From positions 2,604,001 to 2,668,000 of the forward strand of contig NZ_CP114176.1 in the NCBI RefSeq assembly GCF_027186265.1: a stretch of 64,000 nt of DNA. Direction: 5' to 3'. The notes under the pieces were generated by a model, which made no database searches, was not told the DNA's origin, and saw only the letters and a program-made list of their open reading frames with translations. Made by a program: the position numbers and the translations under genes. Source of the DNA: Lentibacillus daqui. Its GTDB lineage: Bacteria; Bacillota; Bacilli; Bacillales; Amphibacillaceae. How positions within the stretch are numbered: position 1 is the stretch's first letter; every line of letters begins with the position of its first letter. Positions 17,688 through 27,351 of this stretch are shown here, in pieces.

Positions 17688-18824
17688 TCAAACTGATTGA
17701 ACCATTTCCAATCCTTTTTCCATTTCAAATAATACCTGGTCATCTGTTTCCTTCACCTTGGCCTCTCTTAATGCAGCGATTGCTTTTTCTGTTCCAATTT
17801 TACCAAGGCTCCATGCTGCAGTTCCACGAATGACCGGTCGTGGATCATTGTCCATGACGGCAATCAATTCTTCAACAGCTGTTTCATCTTTAAAATGGGC
17901 AAGTGCGATGATCGCATTACGCTGGATTGGCTTTTTGCCGCGCCAGGATCCGGCCATATGACCAAACGTTGCTTTAAATTCCCGGTTGGACATGCGCAAC
18001 ATTGGTTTGAGCTTCGGTTTAGCCGCTTCTGGTTCCGGTTCTATTTCCGGATGAAGGTGAAAATCCATATGCTTGTTTTTAGGACAGACTTGCTGGCACG
18101 TATCACAGCCATATACCCGATTACCCAATTCAACTCGAAATTCGTCCGCTAAAAATCCTTTTGTCTGGGTTAAAAAGGAGAGACAGCGCTGGGCATTTAA
18201 TTGACCGCCTTGGACTAGCGCCCCGGTTGGACAGGCATCCAGACACTTCCGGCATTCCCCGCAGCTATCCTCTACCGGTGTATCTGGGATAAATGGAATG
18301 TTCGTTATTAACTCGCCAAGATACACGTACGAACCAAATTCCGGAGTAATAATGGCACAATTTTTCCCGCTAAAACCAATGCCGGCTCGCTCTGCCACGG
18401 CACGATCGGAAAGTTCACCTGTATCGACCATCACTTTTGTCTGCGCTTCAGGAACCTTTTCCAAAATGAATGCCGACAATTTCTTTAGCCGTTCCCGTAA
18501 AACCACATGATAATCAGTGCCCCAGGATGCCCGGCAGAAAATGCCCCGTCGTTCTTGTTTGGTTCCTTTTGGTGCATGTTTCATTCGGGAAGGGTAAGCA
18601 ATGGCGATGGACAGGATGGATTGTGCTTCCGGCAATAATCGATTTGGTTCCGTGCGTTCCTCAATCGATCCCTTCTCAAAACCCGACTGGTAGCCAAGTT
18701 CCTGTTGGCGTCTCAGCCGTTCTTTCAATTCGCCAAACACATCAGCTGCTGCAAATCCAATCCTGTCGATGCCGATTTCTTTACTGTAGGCGATGATATC
18801 CTGTTTTAATTGCTCTACATCCAT
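17688..18824 (-). CDS. queG: Epoxyqueuosine reductase QueG
   Basis: Last step of queuosine synthesis in tRNA, reducing epoxyqueuosine with cobalamin and two [4Fe-4S] clusters. About 378 aa. Cluster motifs are CGECRKCLDACPTGAL and CDTCQQVCPKN in the middle. The N-terminal corrinoid domain is present, and the C-terminal 90 residues contain HEAT-like helices (RNAIIALAHF, RGTAAWSLG). ATG at 18824 has AGAAGTGA 8 bases upstream; an in-frame GTG at 18833 is the alternative. Confidence 0.93.
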   Translation of the reverse strand: MDVEQLKQDIIAYSKEIGIDRIGFAAADVFGELKERLRRQQELGYQSGFEKGSIEERTEPNRLLPEAQSILSIAIAYPSRMKHAPKGTKQERRGIFCRASWGTDYHVVLRERLKKLSAFILEKVPEAQTKVMVDTGELSDRAVAERAGIGFSGKNCAIITPEFGSYVYLGELITNIPFIPDTPVEDSCGECRKCLDACPTGALVQGGQLNAQRCLSFLTQTKGFLADEFRVELGNRVYGCDTCQQVCPKNKHMDFHLHPEIEPEPEAAKPKLKPMLRMSNREFKATFGHMAGSWRGKKPIQRNAIIALAHFKDETAVEELIAVMDNDPRPVIRGTAAWSLGKIGTEKAIAALREAKVKETDDQVLFEMEKGLEMVQSV

Positions 18825-18939
18825 TTGATTCACTTCTTTCTATCGCTCGGGTATGTGGTGTCTGTTTCTAAACTATCAAAAAGGAGTCGTCGTCAGCTAA
18901 TTTTGAACAATCCCTACCTACTAAACTTTGTGTGCAAAA

Positions 18940-18997
18940 TTTATCAGCGGCTTTCATTATTTTATCGGCGAGCTCTGCGCTTTTATCGACGATCCCC
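18940..18997. repeat. 21-bp degenerate tandem array D1
   Basis: Three units of 20-21 bp beginning TTTATCAGCGG, TTTTATCGGCGA and TTTTATCGACGA, between the stop of the ATPase gene and the start of queG. Confidence 0.55.
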
Positions 18998-19022
18998 CAA
19001 AAATGGTAGGACAAGGTGCCCC

Positions 19023-20735
19023 CTATCCCACTTTTAATGTCCTGATCCGGTTCAAAACGGCGGCAATTTCATATTTCCGTGGGCGGGCAATATCTCCTGG
19101 ATGCTGGTTGGGAAATGTCGTGAATGAAGCCAATCCGTCCGTATCCATTTTCCATTCCAAATCTGCAAGCAATTCCGCTAATGTACCAGCCTTTTCCAAA
19201 CCATTTGTCCGATCCAGATAAGCAATAATTTCGGCGATCATCCGCGTTTGCGAGGCATCTACCAATTGTTCGGTTTGATCAAACGAAATTTCTGTTCGAC
19301 CCATCAGAATTGTTGTTAATCCTTTGGCCTGTGTCTTGGATCGCTTGCCTTTTTGTGTTTGCAAACTGTTCTGTTTCAGGTGACGCTTGGCGATCTTGCC
19401 AAATGCACCATCTTTAGCAGTATCACGCTCTATTGGGTAGTCTTCCATAATGGTTCGTGCCTTTTCGGTTACATTGTATGGTACATATTCATCCATCATA
19501 ATCACCTCGTCAGCAACAGCAAAATAATCACCGGAACCGCCCATCACCAGGATCGTGGACACATCAAGCTGATCACGCATTTGTTTTACCTTGTCAATAA
19601 ATGGAGTAATCGGCTCTTGTTCCTGTTTCACCAGTTGTTGCATGCGGTGGTCACGAATCATAAAGTTAGTTGCACTGGTATCCTCGTCAATCAGTAATGT
19701 CGTTGCGCCAACTTCCAATGCTTCCATCACATTGGCTGCTTGTGATGTGCTGCCGCTTGCATTTTCCGTGGAGAAACATTCGGTATCCTGTTTATGCGGC
19801 AAATTAGAAATAAACGGAGAAATATTCACCCCGGTAATTTGCCGGCCGTCTTCTGCACGAATTTTCACAGCATCGGGATCGGTTAAAACAAATTCACGCC
19901 CGTCTCCTTTCGTATGCGGATAAACCCCACGTTCCATCGCCTCAAGAACCGTACTTTTTCCATGATAACCGCCACCAACAATTAATGTGATTCCCTTTTT
20001 GATGGCCATGCCGGTAATTGGTTCAGCGGAATGCGGCAAGTCAATCGTCACTTGGTTTTCCTTGGGGCTTTGAAATGGAACTGCCTGTTTCAATGGTCGA
20101 TTGCTTACCCCGCTTTCCCGTGGTAAAACCGCTCCATTGGCAATAAAGGCAATCCAGTCTTGTTTTTTCATTTCTGTTCGAATTGCCTCTTGCTGATCAG
20201 CCAACTTTACAGCCTGCTCAATTTCTTCATCTGTGATGGTAAAGATCGACTTTTTTACAATAGCCGGAATAACTGTTGCAAATAATTTCGTTGCTTCTCG
20301 TCCATTAATACGCCGGCCATTCGCAGGCAATCCAACCGAAATGCAAATGGTTGTCCCGGTTTTATCGACCTGTACTGCACTGCGCTCCAAAATTTCCTGT
20401 CCCGGGGTATCAAACATAACCGCCCCACTTTTGCCGGAACCTTTTATCTGAAAGTGACTACCTGCGATCACTTTCCCGACAGATCGGGCAATCACATCTT
20501 CAGTCGCCACTTTGCGATAATCATGCACCATCCATTCCTGTTTAATCGGACGCTGCTGTTGTGGCACCGTGACACGAATTTTCGATGGTGAAGCAAACGG
20601 ATCTCCTTGTACATAATCAATATGCAATGTAAACCCCTCATACTGATAATTTCCTTGTAGATCTTTATATGCTTTATAGCCTTTTCCATCCAATTGTTTT
20701 AATTGTTGCAGTAAATGTTTCATGCTATCCCTCAA
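19023..20735 (-). CDS. ABC-ATPase-like P-loop protein (PF09818 type)
   Basis: 570 aa, cytoplasmic. Walker A is GGGYHGKST at about residue 250, and the later LLIDEDTSATNFMIRD is the Walker B/D-loop block. ILVMGGSGDYFAVAD follows. The N-terminal 200 residues and C-terminal 130 residues are family-specific. Family function is unknown. Monocistronic, minus strand, upstream of queG with array D1 between. Confidence 0.85.
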   Translation of the reverse strand: MRDSMKHLLQQLKQLDGKGYKAYKDLQGNYQYEGFTLHIDYVQGDPFASPSKIRVTVPQQQRPIKQEWMVHDYRKVATEDVIARSVGKVIAGSHFQIKGSGKSGAVMFDTPGQEILERSAVQVDKTGTTICISVGLPANGRRINGREATKLFATVIPAIVKKSIFTITDEEIEQAVKLADQQEAIRTEMKKQDWIAFIANGAVLPRESGVSNRPLKQAVPFQSPKENQVTIDLPHSAEPITGMAIKKGITLIVGGGYHGKSTVLEAMERGVYPHTKGDGREFVLTDPDAVKIRAEDGRQITGVNISPFISNLPHKQDTECFSTENASGSTSQAANVMEALEVGATTLLIDEDTSATNFMIRDHRMQQLVKQEQEPITPFIDKVKQMRDQLDVSTILVMGGSGDYFAVADEVIMMDEYVPYNVTEKARTIMEDYPIERDTAKDGAFGKIAKRHLKQNSLQTQKGKRSKTQAKGLTTILMGRTEISFDQTEQLVDASQTRMIAEIIAYLDRTNGLEKAGTLAELLADLEWKMDTDGLASFTTFPNQHPGDIARPRKYEIAAVLNRIRTLKVG

Positions 20736-20794
20736 TCAATTTAATTTTACTTTCTTAAGAATACTATTTGACAAGCTTTTCATTCAAGAAATGT

Positions 20795-20848
20795 GATAAA
20801 GTGTAACTTCAAGCGGTAGGGTATTACTGCCCGTTAATGCGTGATAAA
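20795..20848. repeat. Repeat C, copy 1
   Basis: Shares GATAAAGTG, AACTTCAA and the 23-mer block from TATTACTGCC to ATGCGTGAT with 26938-27052. Non-coding. TTGACA lies at 20768-20773, about 20 bases upstream of the first shared block, so it might be transcribed. Confidence 0.55.
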
Positions 20849-20975
20849 CAGGTTGGAAAAGATAACGTGGGGAAATCTTTATTGGCGGTTACGAGTAGTG
20901 TTTGAAACTTGCGCGTATGAAAAAACGCAACGCCTCGTGGATCACCCGACGAAACACTGCGTTAGGACATATGTA

Positions 20976-21049
20976 TGGAGCGGATGAAGGGAATCGAACC
21001 CTCATCATCAGCTTGGAAGGCTGAGGTTTTACCACTAAACTACACCCGC
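20976..21049 (-). tRNA. tRNA-Gly (anticodon TCC)
   Basis: Minus strand: acceptor GCGGGTG pairs with CATCCGC (one G-T), D-arm GTTTAGTGGTAAAAC, anticodon loop CTTCCAA with TCC, T-arm GGGTTCGATTCCC, discriminator T and encoded CCA. 74 nt, standard length. Confidence 0.97.
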
Positions 21050-21117
21050 TTTTTGTAATGCATTTTTTTATTATAGCAATTGTCTATCTATGAATCAAGA
21101 GAAAATTGTCGATTTAT

Positions 21118-21302
21118 AGAACAAAGGCGTAAGCGCCCGGTTAGCGGCGTACAAACTGGAAGGGTTCTGACGAGATAAAGGAAACACGGTAAGCTGGAAG
21201 CGAACCGATGTTGACTTATCGTAGGAAGAAACCTGAAGTTTGCTAGCCGCTGGGCGCTGGAGCCGGACGCAGCCTATTCTGGCATAAGCTGAACGGAGGC
21301 TG
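21118..21302. repeat. Dispersed repeat A, copy 2
   Basis: Nearly identical to the outer parts of copy 3 (41692-41931) and clearly related to copy 1 (933-1120). It lies between the tRNA gene and fnr. No protein is encoded. Confidence 0.8.
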
Positions 21303-21351
21303 GATTTTTATACTTTCTTAGCTATCGAAAAATGTCAACTTGTCTTTCCCC

Positions 21352-22041
21352 TTACAGTACGCAATTTTCCACGCCACAGTCATCGCAAGCAATCAGTTTT
21401 TTTAAATATTGCATGTCTTTTATAAAAAAATATTTATTATCATTTGTGATGATGCCTTTTTCTTTCCACTTATTCACAATCCGGCTTACGGTTTCCCGGG
21501 AAATGCCAATATATTTGCCGATATCACGAATCATGACTGGTTTGGTTATCTGTACCCCGCCTGGTCTGACTATCCCATACATATTTGCGTAACGAACAAA
21601 CATGGATGCCACTGCTCCTTCCGATCCAAAGGCCAAAAAGTCACGCATTTGTGCCTTACTTGCTTCCAAAGATTCCGCAACCCATCGCATAAACTGTAAA
21701 CATAGGTGACCATCGCTTGCCAAAATAGATTCAATGGTCTCCTTTTGAATGGAAAGAATAACACTATCACTTGCTGCTTTTGCCGTATTCGAATATTTTT
21801 GTCCGCTAAAAATGCCAATTTCCCCAAAACCATCCTGTTCTCCCCGAGTGAATATGGTAATCTCCCGGTCATTACCCAAGTTCTTAAAAATACGAATCTC
21901 ACCAGTTTCAATGAAGTACAAGTTCCCTGCCGTACTGCCCTCTTTAAAAATGGTTCTTCCTTTTTTGACATACAATCGTTTCGTGTTGGCAATCAGTCTT
22001 TCACAGTCACCTTCATCCAGTCGTAGTAATAAAGGTTCCAT
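21352..22041 (-). CDS. fnr: Fnr-type oxygen-responsive regulator with C-terminal Fe-S cysteines
   Basis: 229 aa. cNMP-like sensor domain about 20-110 (RTIFKEGSTAGNLYFI), long dimer helix about 115-140, winged helix with IRDIGKYIGISRETVSRIVN about 171-190. The end, ACDDCGVENCVL, gives Cys219-x2-Cys222-x4-Cys227, the same spacing as B. subtilis Fnr, whose [4Fe-4S] cluster is held by three C-terminal Cys and an Asp. Asp134 in the dimer helix lies at the matching distance. E. coli-type N-terminal Cys are absent. The start is ATG 22041. An FNR box lies upstream in its own promoter. Confidence 0.88.
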   Translation of the reverse strand: MEPLLLRLDEGDCERLIANTKRLYVKKGRTIFKEGSTAGNLYFIETGEIRIFKNLGNDREITIFTRGEQDGFGEIGIFSGQKYSNTAKAASDSVILSIQKETIESILASDGHLCLQFMRWVAESLEASKAQMRDFLAFGSEGAVASMFVRYANMYGIVRPGGVQITKPVMIRDIGKYIGISRETVSRIVNKWKEKGIITNDNKYFFIKDMQYLKKLIACDDCGVENCVL

Positions 22042-22122
22042 ACCCTCACATCCCTTTTTATCGGTTATCTTAATCCTATCGAGTGGACAATACCTACACA
22101 CATACTGTTTCCGATTAATACT

Positions 22123-22165
22123 ATTATATAAGGGATGCACATTGTATACTGTGATATTTATCACT
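22123..22165 (-). promoter_or_regulatory. fnr promoter with FNR box centred near -41.5
   Basis: Minus-strand -10 TATAAT at 22123-22128 implies a start near 22116. TGTGATATTTATCACT (22150-22165), a TGTGA-N6-TCACT palindrome, is centred about 41.5 bases upstream, the class II activator position. The -35 position has no good match, as expected for an activator-dependent promoter. Confidence 0.65.
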
Positions 22166-22248
22166 AAAACAGGTATTTTTCCATATTTTTGCGTTCTTAT
22201 TCATGTCAAATTGGAGCACTAGCGAATGATAATTAGGAATTATTTGTG

Positions 22249-22277
22249 TTTACATTATTTGCGTGAAGCGATAGAAT
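22249..22277 (+). promoter_or_regulatory. Putative sigma-A promoter of dat
   Basis: TTTACA (22249-22254), 17-base spacer, TAGAAT (22272-22277); AAAGAGGAGG precedes the ATG at 22310. Confidence 0.55.
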
Positions 22278-22309
22278 AAGCTTATGCTTTAAAGAGGAGG
22301 CGAACTCAG

Positions 22310-23182
22310 ATGTCAACAAAATATCCGATTATCATATCACAAACAAAATTCATGCACCGGGACACACTGCATTATCCATTCGAGGAACGGGGTCTGCAGT
22401 TTGGCGATGGGGTGTATGAAGTTATCCGAATCTATCATGGCGCGTACTATTTGCTTGATGAACATATCAATCGATTATTCCGCTCGGCAGCTGCTGTAAA
22501 AATTACCCTTCCATTTACGAAAGCGGAAATAACCGATTTGCTACATGCTTTACTGCTTAAAAATGATGTTAAAACCGACGCAAAAGTTTACTTGCAAGCT
22601 ACACGCGGATCCGCACCTAGAGAACATACATTTCCTAGCAACGTGACAGCAAATTTCTATGCGTATGTGACCGAGCAGCCTAGAAACAAGGCAAATTTGG
22701 AAAATGGGGTGCAAACAATTACCAAACGTGATGTGCGCTGGGAAAACTGTTACATCAAAAGCTTGAACCTGTTGCCAAATGTCCTGGCCAAGCAGGAAGC
22801 AAAAGAGCACGGCTGTTATGAAGCAATTTTGTATCGGGATGGTCTTGTTACCGAATGCAGTTCATCAAATGTTTACCTCGTTAAGGATGGAAAAATCTAT
22901 ACTCATCCCGCTACCAGGCAAATTTTGCATGGTTGTGTGCGAATCCGTGTTGAACAATTTGCCAAAAAGCTGGGAATTCCGTTCTCTGAAACCGGTTTTT
23001 CCCTTGATGATATTGCTACAGCAGATGAATTATTCCTGTCCAGCAGTACATCGGAAATCATGCCCATCATAGCGGTCGATGATAAACCAATCGGCAATGG
23101 CAAACCCGGAAGCATTACCAAACAACTGCAAGCGGAATACGAACAGGACGCAGCCATCACACCGGAACATACAACTATATGA
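22310..23182 (+). CDS. dat: D-amino-acid aminotransferase
   Basis: PLP enzyme that interconverts D-Ala and 2-oxoglutarate with pyruvate and D-Glu, supplying D-Glu for the cell wall. 290 aa. Fold-type IV signatures: ERGLQFGDGVYEVIRIY at 26-42, PLP Lys150 in CYIKSLNLLPNVLAKQEA, and the E-[AC]-SSSNV block (GLVTECSSSNVYLV). Followed by a strong terminator; monocistronic. Confidence 0.95.
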   Translation: MSTKYPIIISQTKFMHRDTLHYPFEERGLQFGDGVYEVIRIYHGAYYLLDEHINRLFRSAAAVKITLPFTKAEITDLLHALLLKNDVKTDAKVYLQATRGSAPREHTFPSNVTANFYAYVTEQPRNKANLENGVQTITKRDVRWENCYIKSLNLLPNVLAKQEAKEHGCYEAILYRDGLVTECSSSNVYLVKDGKIYTHPATRQILHGCVRIRVEQFAKKLGIPFSETGFSLDDIATADELFLSSSTSEIMPIIAVDDKPIGNGKPGSITKQLQAEYEQDAAITPEHTTI

Positions 23183-23222
23183 CAGCAAAATTGTTTTAAG
23201 AAGCATTTTATAGATTAAAAGA

Positions 23223-23257
23223 GGAGCTGACACTAATAAGTGCCAGCTCCTTTTTTA
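23223..23257 (+). terminator. Intrinsic terminator of dat
   Basis: GGAGCTGACACT and AGTGCCAGCTCC with a 4-base loop, then TTTTTT. Confidence 0.92.
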
Positions 23258-23272
23258 AGAGGGTGTGAGCTT

Positions 23273-23439
23273 GGTCGATATTGCACAAGTTTTGGTTGAT
23301 ACTGAGATGTATTCGGTTGATATTGAAACACTTCAGGTTGATTCATATGCCTTTTCGGTCGATTATCCGGTCAAGTTGGTCGATTCAGGAGTATTTCGGT
23401 TGATACGCTAAAACTCGGGTTGATCTCCAAGACGGTTGC
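23273..23439. repeat. 21-bp degenerate tandem array D2
   Basis: Eight units of 20-21 bp, each starting GGTTGATA, GGTTGATT or GGTCGAT; the other 13 positions vary. It fills the space between converging dat and the hydrolase gene. Confidence 0.75.
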
Positions 23440-23444
23440 TATCA

Positions 23445-24401
23445 TCATTCCATATATTTCCCCAAAAACCCCTTCAGTTTTTCTTTATATTTATCTTGGG
23501 CAAGTATAAAGGATTCGGCATGACCAGCACCGTCAACAATCATTAACTCGGCGTCACTTTTGGTATTTTTATAAAGTTCTTTTGACATCGACGTTGGTAC
23601 GAATTTGTCGGCATTGCCGTGTATATAAAGTATTGGTGCTTTCGCCTTTTTCACCTGATCCAATGCCGAAGCTTCCGCGAATGTGTAACCGGCTTTCAGC
23701 TTTGTTACCAGACCAGTTGTTGGTATAACCGGGAACGATGGAAGATGGTACATGCGTTTCGCTTGATAACGAAACAAATCCTTAACACTCGTATACGCAC
23801 TATCGGAAACAATCGCCTTTACATTGTCCGGGAGGTTTTCTCCGCTTGTCATTAACAGGGTAGCCGCTCCCATGGAGACCCCGTGCAACACAATTTGCGT
23901 ATCCGGTCCAAGTTTATCGATCATTAATTTGACCCAGTCTGCATAATCCAGGCGATCATGCCAGCCAAAACCAATATAGTCGCCTTCACTTCCCCCTTGA
24001 CCACGGGCATCGGGCATTAATACGTTGTAGCCAAGCTGATCATGATAATACCGTGCATATAATCCCATATCCTTACCATTACCAAGGTATCCATGAGCTA
24101 AGATAACCGTTTTCGTTGTTGGCTTGTTTGCCGGTAAAAAATAGCCTTTCAATGTCAAACCGTCAAAGGACGTCATTTGGAGTTCTTTAAAAGGCTGTTT
24201 GTCTACCCAGGCATGCCAATCCCCGTCCACAAACTCGTCCATAGCTTCTGCGGATACTTCCAAATCACTGTTCCCCACCAGGAAGTCTTTCGGTCCACGA
24301 TTAATGACCAAACGATAAAAATAAAAGCTTGCGACAACATCTATAATCAATAAAATAATTATTATTCCAAGAAAAATTTTCAAACCTTTCTTTCGCTTCA
24401 A
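23445..24401 (-). CDS. Alpha/beta hydrolase, membrane-anchored
   Basis: 318 aa. N-terminal uncleaved anchor at about 8-30 (IFLGIIIILLIIDVVASFYF). Hydrolase core: HGYLGNG (oxyanion loop), GVSMGAA with nucleophile Ser at about 158, HGNADKFVP with the acidic residue, and GAGHAES with the catalytic His. Resembles the YqkD/Frsa-like serine hydrolases of Bacillaceae; substrate unknown. TTG start at 24401 after AAGGGGTG. Confidence 0.88.
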   Translation of the reverse strand: MKRKKGLKIFLGIIIILLIIDVVASFYFYRLVINRGPKDFLVGNSDLEVSAEAMDEFVDGDWHAWVDKQPFKELQMTSFDGLTLKGYFLPANKPTTKTVILAHGYLGNGKDMGLYARYYHDQLGYNVLMPDARGQGGSEGDYIGFGWHDRLDYADWVKLMIDKLGPDTQIVLHGVSMGAATLLMTSGENLPDNVKAIVSDSAYTSVKDLFRYQAKRMYHLPSFPVIPTTGLVTKLKAGYTFAEASALDQVKKAKAPILYIHGNADKFVPTSMSKELYKNTKSDAELMIVDGAGHAESFILAQDKYKEKLKGFLGKYME

Positions 24402-24472
24402 ACTGCACCCCTTCCTTCTATATTATTATAACAAATAAACCCGACCTATTTTCTGGTACTTCTTAGCATAAT

Positions 24473-24517
24473 AGGGACAGCCCCCACCATTAATATGGTG
24501 CCAGACTGTCCCCGATT
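24473..24517. repeat. Nested fold-back element
   Basis: GGGACAG/CTGTCCC outer stem with CACCAT/ATGGTG inside. It lies 3' of the YhgE gene and has no T-run. Related in style to the GTGCCAGG palindrome at 1214-1263. Confidence 0.5.
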
Positions 24518-24573
24518 TCCAATGTATCTTTAAATACCCGAATTTGCAAGTCATCGTTTTAAACGCAGGAATA

Positions 24574-26820
24574 TTAATGAAATAGCCCTGATTCACGCGA
24601 TTTTTTCATCATGATATTGGTTCGCTTATTAATCGTTGCTTTCAGGAATGTTCCCAGCAGTAAAAAGATGAGCGCAAAAATTCCCAAGCAAATGATGTCA
24701 TGGTAAACGCGTTCCCAGACAATCCCCCCGACTGCTTCACGCATCAAATCATTGGCATACGTAAATGGCAGGAATGGACTGATCGTTTGGAAAAACTTCG
24801 GTAATAAGACGACCGGATACGTACCCCCTGATCCTGCGATTTGTAAAACAAGAAATACAATCGCCATTGCTTTTCCGACATCACCAAAGATGGATACGAC
24901 GGTGTAGACAATCGACATAAACACTAAGCTAATAAATAAGCCAAACAAGACAAACCAAATTGGTTCTTTTACATATGCATCAATCAAGAAAATATCGCCA
25001 AATGTAACGATTAAAGTCTGAAGGATTCCGATTGACATAAACGTCAAAAGTTTGCCAAAGTACGTTTGTCGGACGGTGAAATTTTCAGGGTTTTTAACAT
25101 CTGTTGCCAACAAGGAAATCAACAGTAATGCCCCAACCCAAATGGAAAGCACGGTATAAAATGGCGTCATTCCCGCACCATACGTTGGTATCGGAAACAG
25201 CTTATTTTCATTTAACACAACCGGCTCGGCAAAAAAGCTACGCTCGGCTTCCGGATCATTCATCAACAACTCAATAATGTCATTGATGTCTGTTTCCCCC
25301 TGGATCTTTCGGATTCGATCCGCCAGCTGGTCAATTTTATCATGAATATATGGATATTCTCCAAGTACTTTTTCCAGTGCATCTTTTCCTTTGCCAAGAT
25401 TGCCGTCTGTCCGATTTAAAATCTGCTCGACTTCAGGGATCGTGGATTGAATTTCCACCAAAATTCCCCGCGCTTTGCCCAATGTATCCTTGGCATTTTG
25501 TACCTCTTGCAAGACGGTAGGTTCGATATTTTCCTTGTAATCTTTAACAAAGGCATCGATATTTGTTGATGTGTCCGCCGTAATATCCTGTAAGTTGGCA
25601 ATTGTTGAATCCACTTCTTCTTTCTTGTCATGGATAAACGATTTTACTGTTTCCGCATTATCCTGCGCTTCCTCAAGTCCTTCTTTTAACGTTTCCAGTC
25701 GCTGGATCGCGTCATCGATTTTTTTATTTTGTTTTTCCACATTATCTGTTTGTTGCCCATCGTTGTTTTCTTCCTGTTCATCATCTCCCTGTTCATCATC
25801 TTTCTGTTCCGGCTCTTGACCGCTTAACTGATTTTGTTCCTTCAGCTGGTTTAGTACATTCACGATCGAGTCGATTCTGCCAATGGCTTCGTCTGTTTTC
25901 CCCTTTAATTGATCACTGATTTCTTTGCCCTTGCTAAAATCTATGTCTGCGGAATCGACCTGACTGATAAATTTATTCGCATCAGAGGCGACCTGTTGCA
26001 CCTTTTCCAGATCCTTCTCAACCTTTGGCGCCATTTTATTCAACCGATCTTCGGCCTCTTTGAGAAATGCGGTCGTGTTATCAATTGTCTGCAAACCGTT
26101 TTTGGTTACTTCTTTTGCATCAGGCATTAATCCTTGGGCCTGATGAACAATTTCTTGTGCATGGTTTGCATCAGTCAAAGACTCATTTAACACCTTATGA
26201 ATCTCCGGCAGTTTTTTCTCCATCGTAAAGATATAATCCTCAAATCGTTCAATATCAGGAAGACCTTCTTCCAGCTCTACGCCAATATCATTGAACATAT
26301 CAAAAATAACACCGTTGACCGTGGAAATAAAATTACTGCTTACCTGATCAACAATCACGCTTGCGCCTTTCTCCGTGATTTTGGGCGAAATCGCATTGAT
26401 TTTTTCGTTAACGTAATATTCGACAGAAGCTTTTTTAGGATTATCGTCCAAAACGGTTCCGAGTTTTTCCGAAAAATCTTTAGGAATCACAATTACAGCA
26501 AAATAATCCCCATACTCGACTTTATCCATCGCCTTATCCCGACTGACAAAGTGCCAATCCATGTCATTACTCTTCTTTAACGTCTTAACCAACTCGTCTC
26601 CAACATGAATCTCCTGATCTCTTACCGTTGCACCTGTATCTTCATTCACGATACCAATCGGGATTTGATCCGTCTGACCGTATGGATCCCACGAGGCTTT
26701 GATATTAAACCACGCGTATAAAGACGGCAAAATAATCAGTCCCCCGAGGATTATAGCCGCAACCCAATTTGTTCCAACATTCTTCATGTCCGTTCCAAAA
26801 ATTTTAAAGATGTTTCTCAT
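24574..26820 (-). CDS. YhgE/Pip-domain membrane protein
   Basis: 748 aa. N-terminal TM (about 15-40) ending in the family motif LPSLYAWFNIKASWDPYG. A large extracytoplasmic region (about 45-540) has long coiled coils and an acidic low-complexity stretch near 340 (EQKDDEQGDDEQEENN). The C-terminal block has five or six membrane segments (about 560-735), related to ABC-2 permeases. Relatives are linked to phage-infection receptors (Pip) and type VII secretion (EsaA). No ATPase partner is adjacent. Length is within the family range. Confidence 0.88.
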   Translation of the reverse strand: MRNIFKIFGTDMKNVGTNWVAAIILGGLIILPSLYAWFNIKASWDPYGQTDQIPIGIVNEDTGATVRDQEIHVGDELVKTLKKSNDMDWHFVSRDKAMDKVEYGDYFAVIVIPKDFSEKLGTVLDDNPKKASVEYYVNEKINAISPKITEKGASVIVDQVSSNFISTVNGVIFDMFNDIGVELEEGLPDIERFEDYIFTMEKKLPEIHKVLNESLTDANHAQEIVHQAQGLMPDAKEVTKNGLQTIDNTTAFLKEAEDRLNKMAPKVEKDLEKVQQVASDANKFISQVDSADIDFSKGKEISDQLKGKTDEAIGRIDSIVNVLNQLKEQNQLSGQEPEQKDDEQGDDEQEENNDGQQTDNVEKQNKKIDDAIQRLETLKEGLEEAQDNAETVKSFIHDKKEEVDSTIANLQDITADTSTNIDAFVKDYKENIEPTVLQEVQNAKDTLGKARGILVEIQSTIPEVEQILNRTDGNLGKGKDALEKVLGEYPYIHDKIDQLADRIRKIQGETDINDIIELLMNDPEAERSFFAEPVVLNENKLFPIPTYGAGMTPFYTVLSIWVGALLLISLLATDVKNPENFTVRQTYFGKLLTFMSIGILQTLIVTFGDIFLIDAYVKEPIWFVLFGLFISLVFMSIVYTVVSIFGDVGKAMAIVFLVLQIAGSGGTYPVVLLPKFFQTISPFLPFTYANDLMREAVGGIVWERVYHDIICLGIFALIFLLLGTFLKATINKRTNIMMKKSRESGLFH

Positions 26821-27249
26821 ATTTTCAACCTCAATCCGAAAAATGAATCACCATTCAGTATTCCTGTTACAAATCAGTATTATATCAATTATGATTTGGT
26901 AATTCCATTTTTTTAAACAGCATTTATGATTTTCGCTATAAAGTGAAACTTCAATCAGGAATTTATTGGAAGTATATTCTCACCTTTCCTTCTTGAGTTA
27001 CCCTCAAATCTTCAAGTGGGGATATTACTGCCCGTTAATGCGTGATGGAAATTTCAAAATGATTTTTCAGTGAGGCATATGAAATTTATTATTGGTTTTT
27101 CTATTCGATATCGTCTAAGAAGCGGGTTATGGTGGGGAAAAAGTCAAAGTCCGGTACTTCTGATTCACATATAACAAAGATATAATTCGAACTCCTATGA
27201 ATATTTTACCATTTTTAAATAATTACAAGCTTTACCAATTTATTTATTG
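26821..27249. other. Non-coding stretch holding repeat C copy 2
   Basis: No gene supported. 26938-27052 contains ATAAAGTGAAACTTCAATC and, about 80 bases later, the block TATTACTGCC...ATGCGTGAT shared with 20795-20848. The remainder is AT-rich with no recognised feature. Confidence 0.5.
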
Positions 27250-27255
27250 TATAAT
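27250..27255 (+). promoter_or_regulatory. -10 element of the toxin transcript
   Basis: TATAAT; no convincing -35 at the right distance. The implied start is near 27262, so the leader is about 90 nt and begins close to the ACAGGTAT block that can pair with the translation start. Confidence 0.45.
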
Positions 27256-27351
27256 GGTGGGGACAGGTATGCAGGGTGGAATTTGGCGGGGGCTGCTTAG
27301 GGAAGCTTCTCGATCGGCGGCTTTTATCCCCTAGGAAAGGGGCTGAAGTGA

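Noticed and set aside
22310..23182. FNR control of dat from the same box
   Set aside because: The box is about 130 bases upstream of the predicted dat start, which has its own good -35 and -10.
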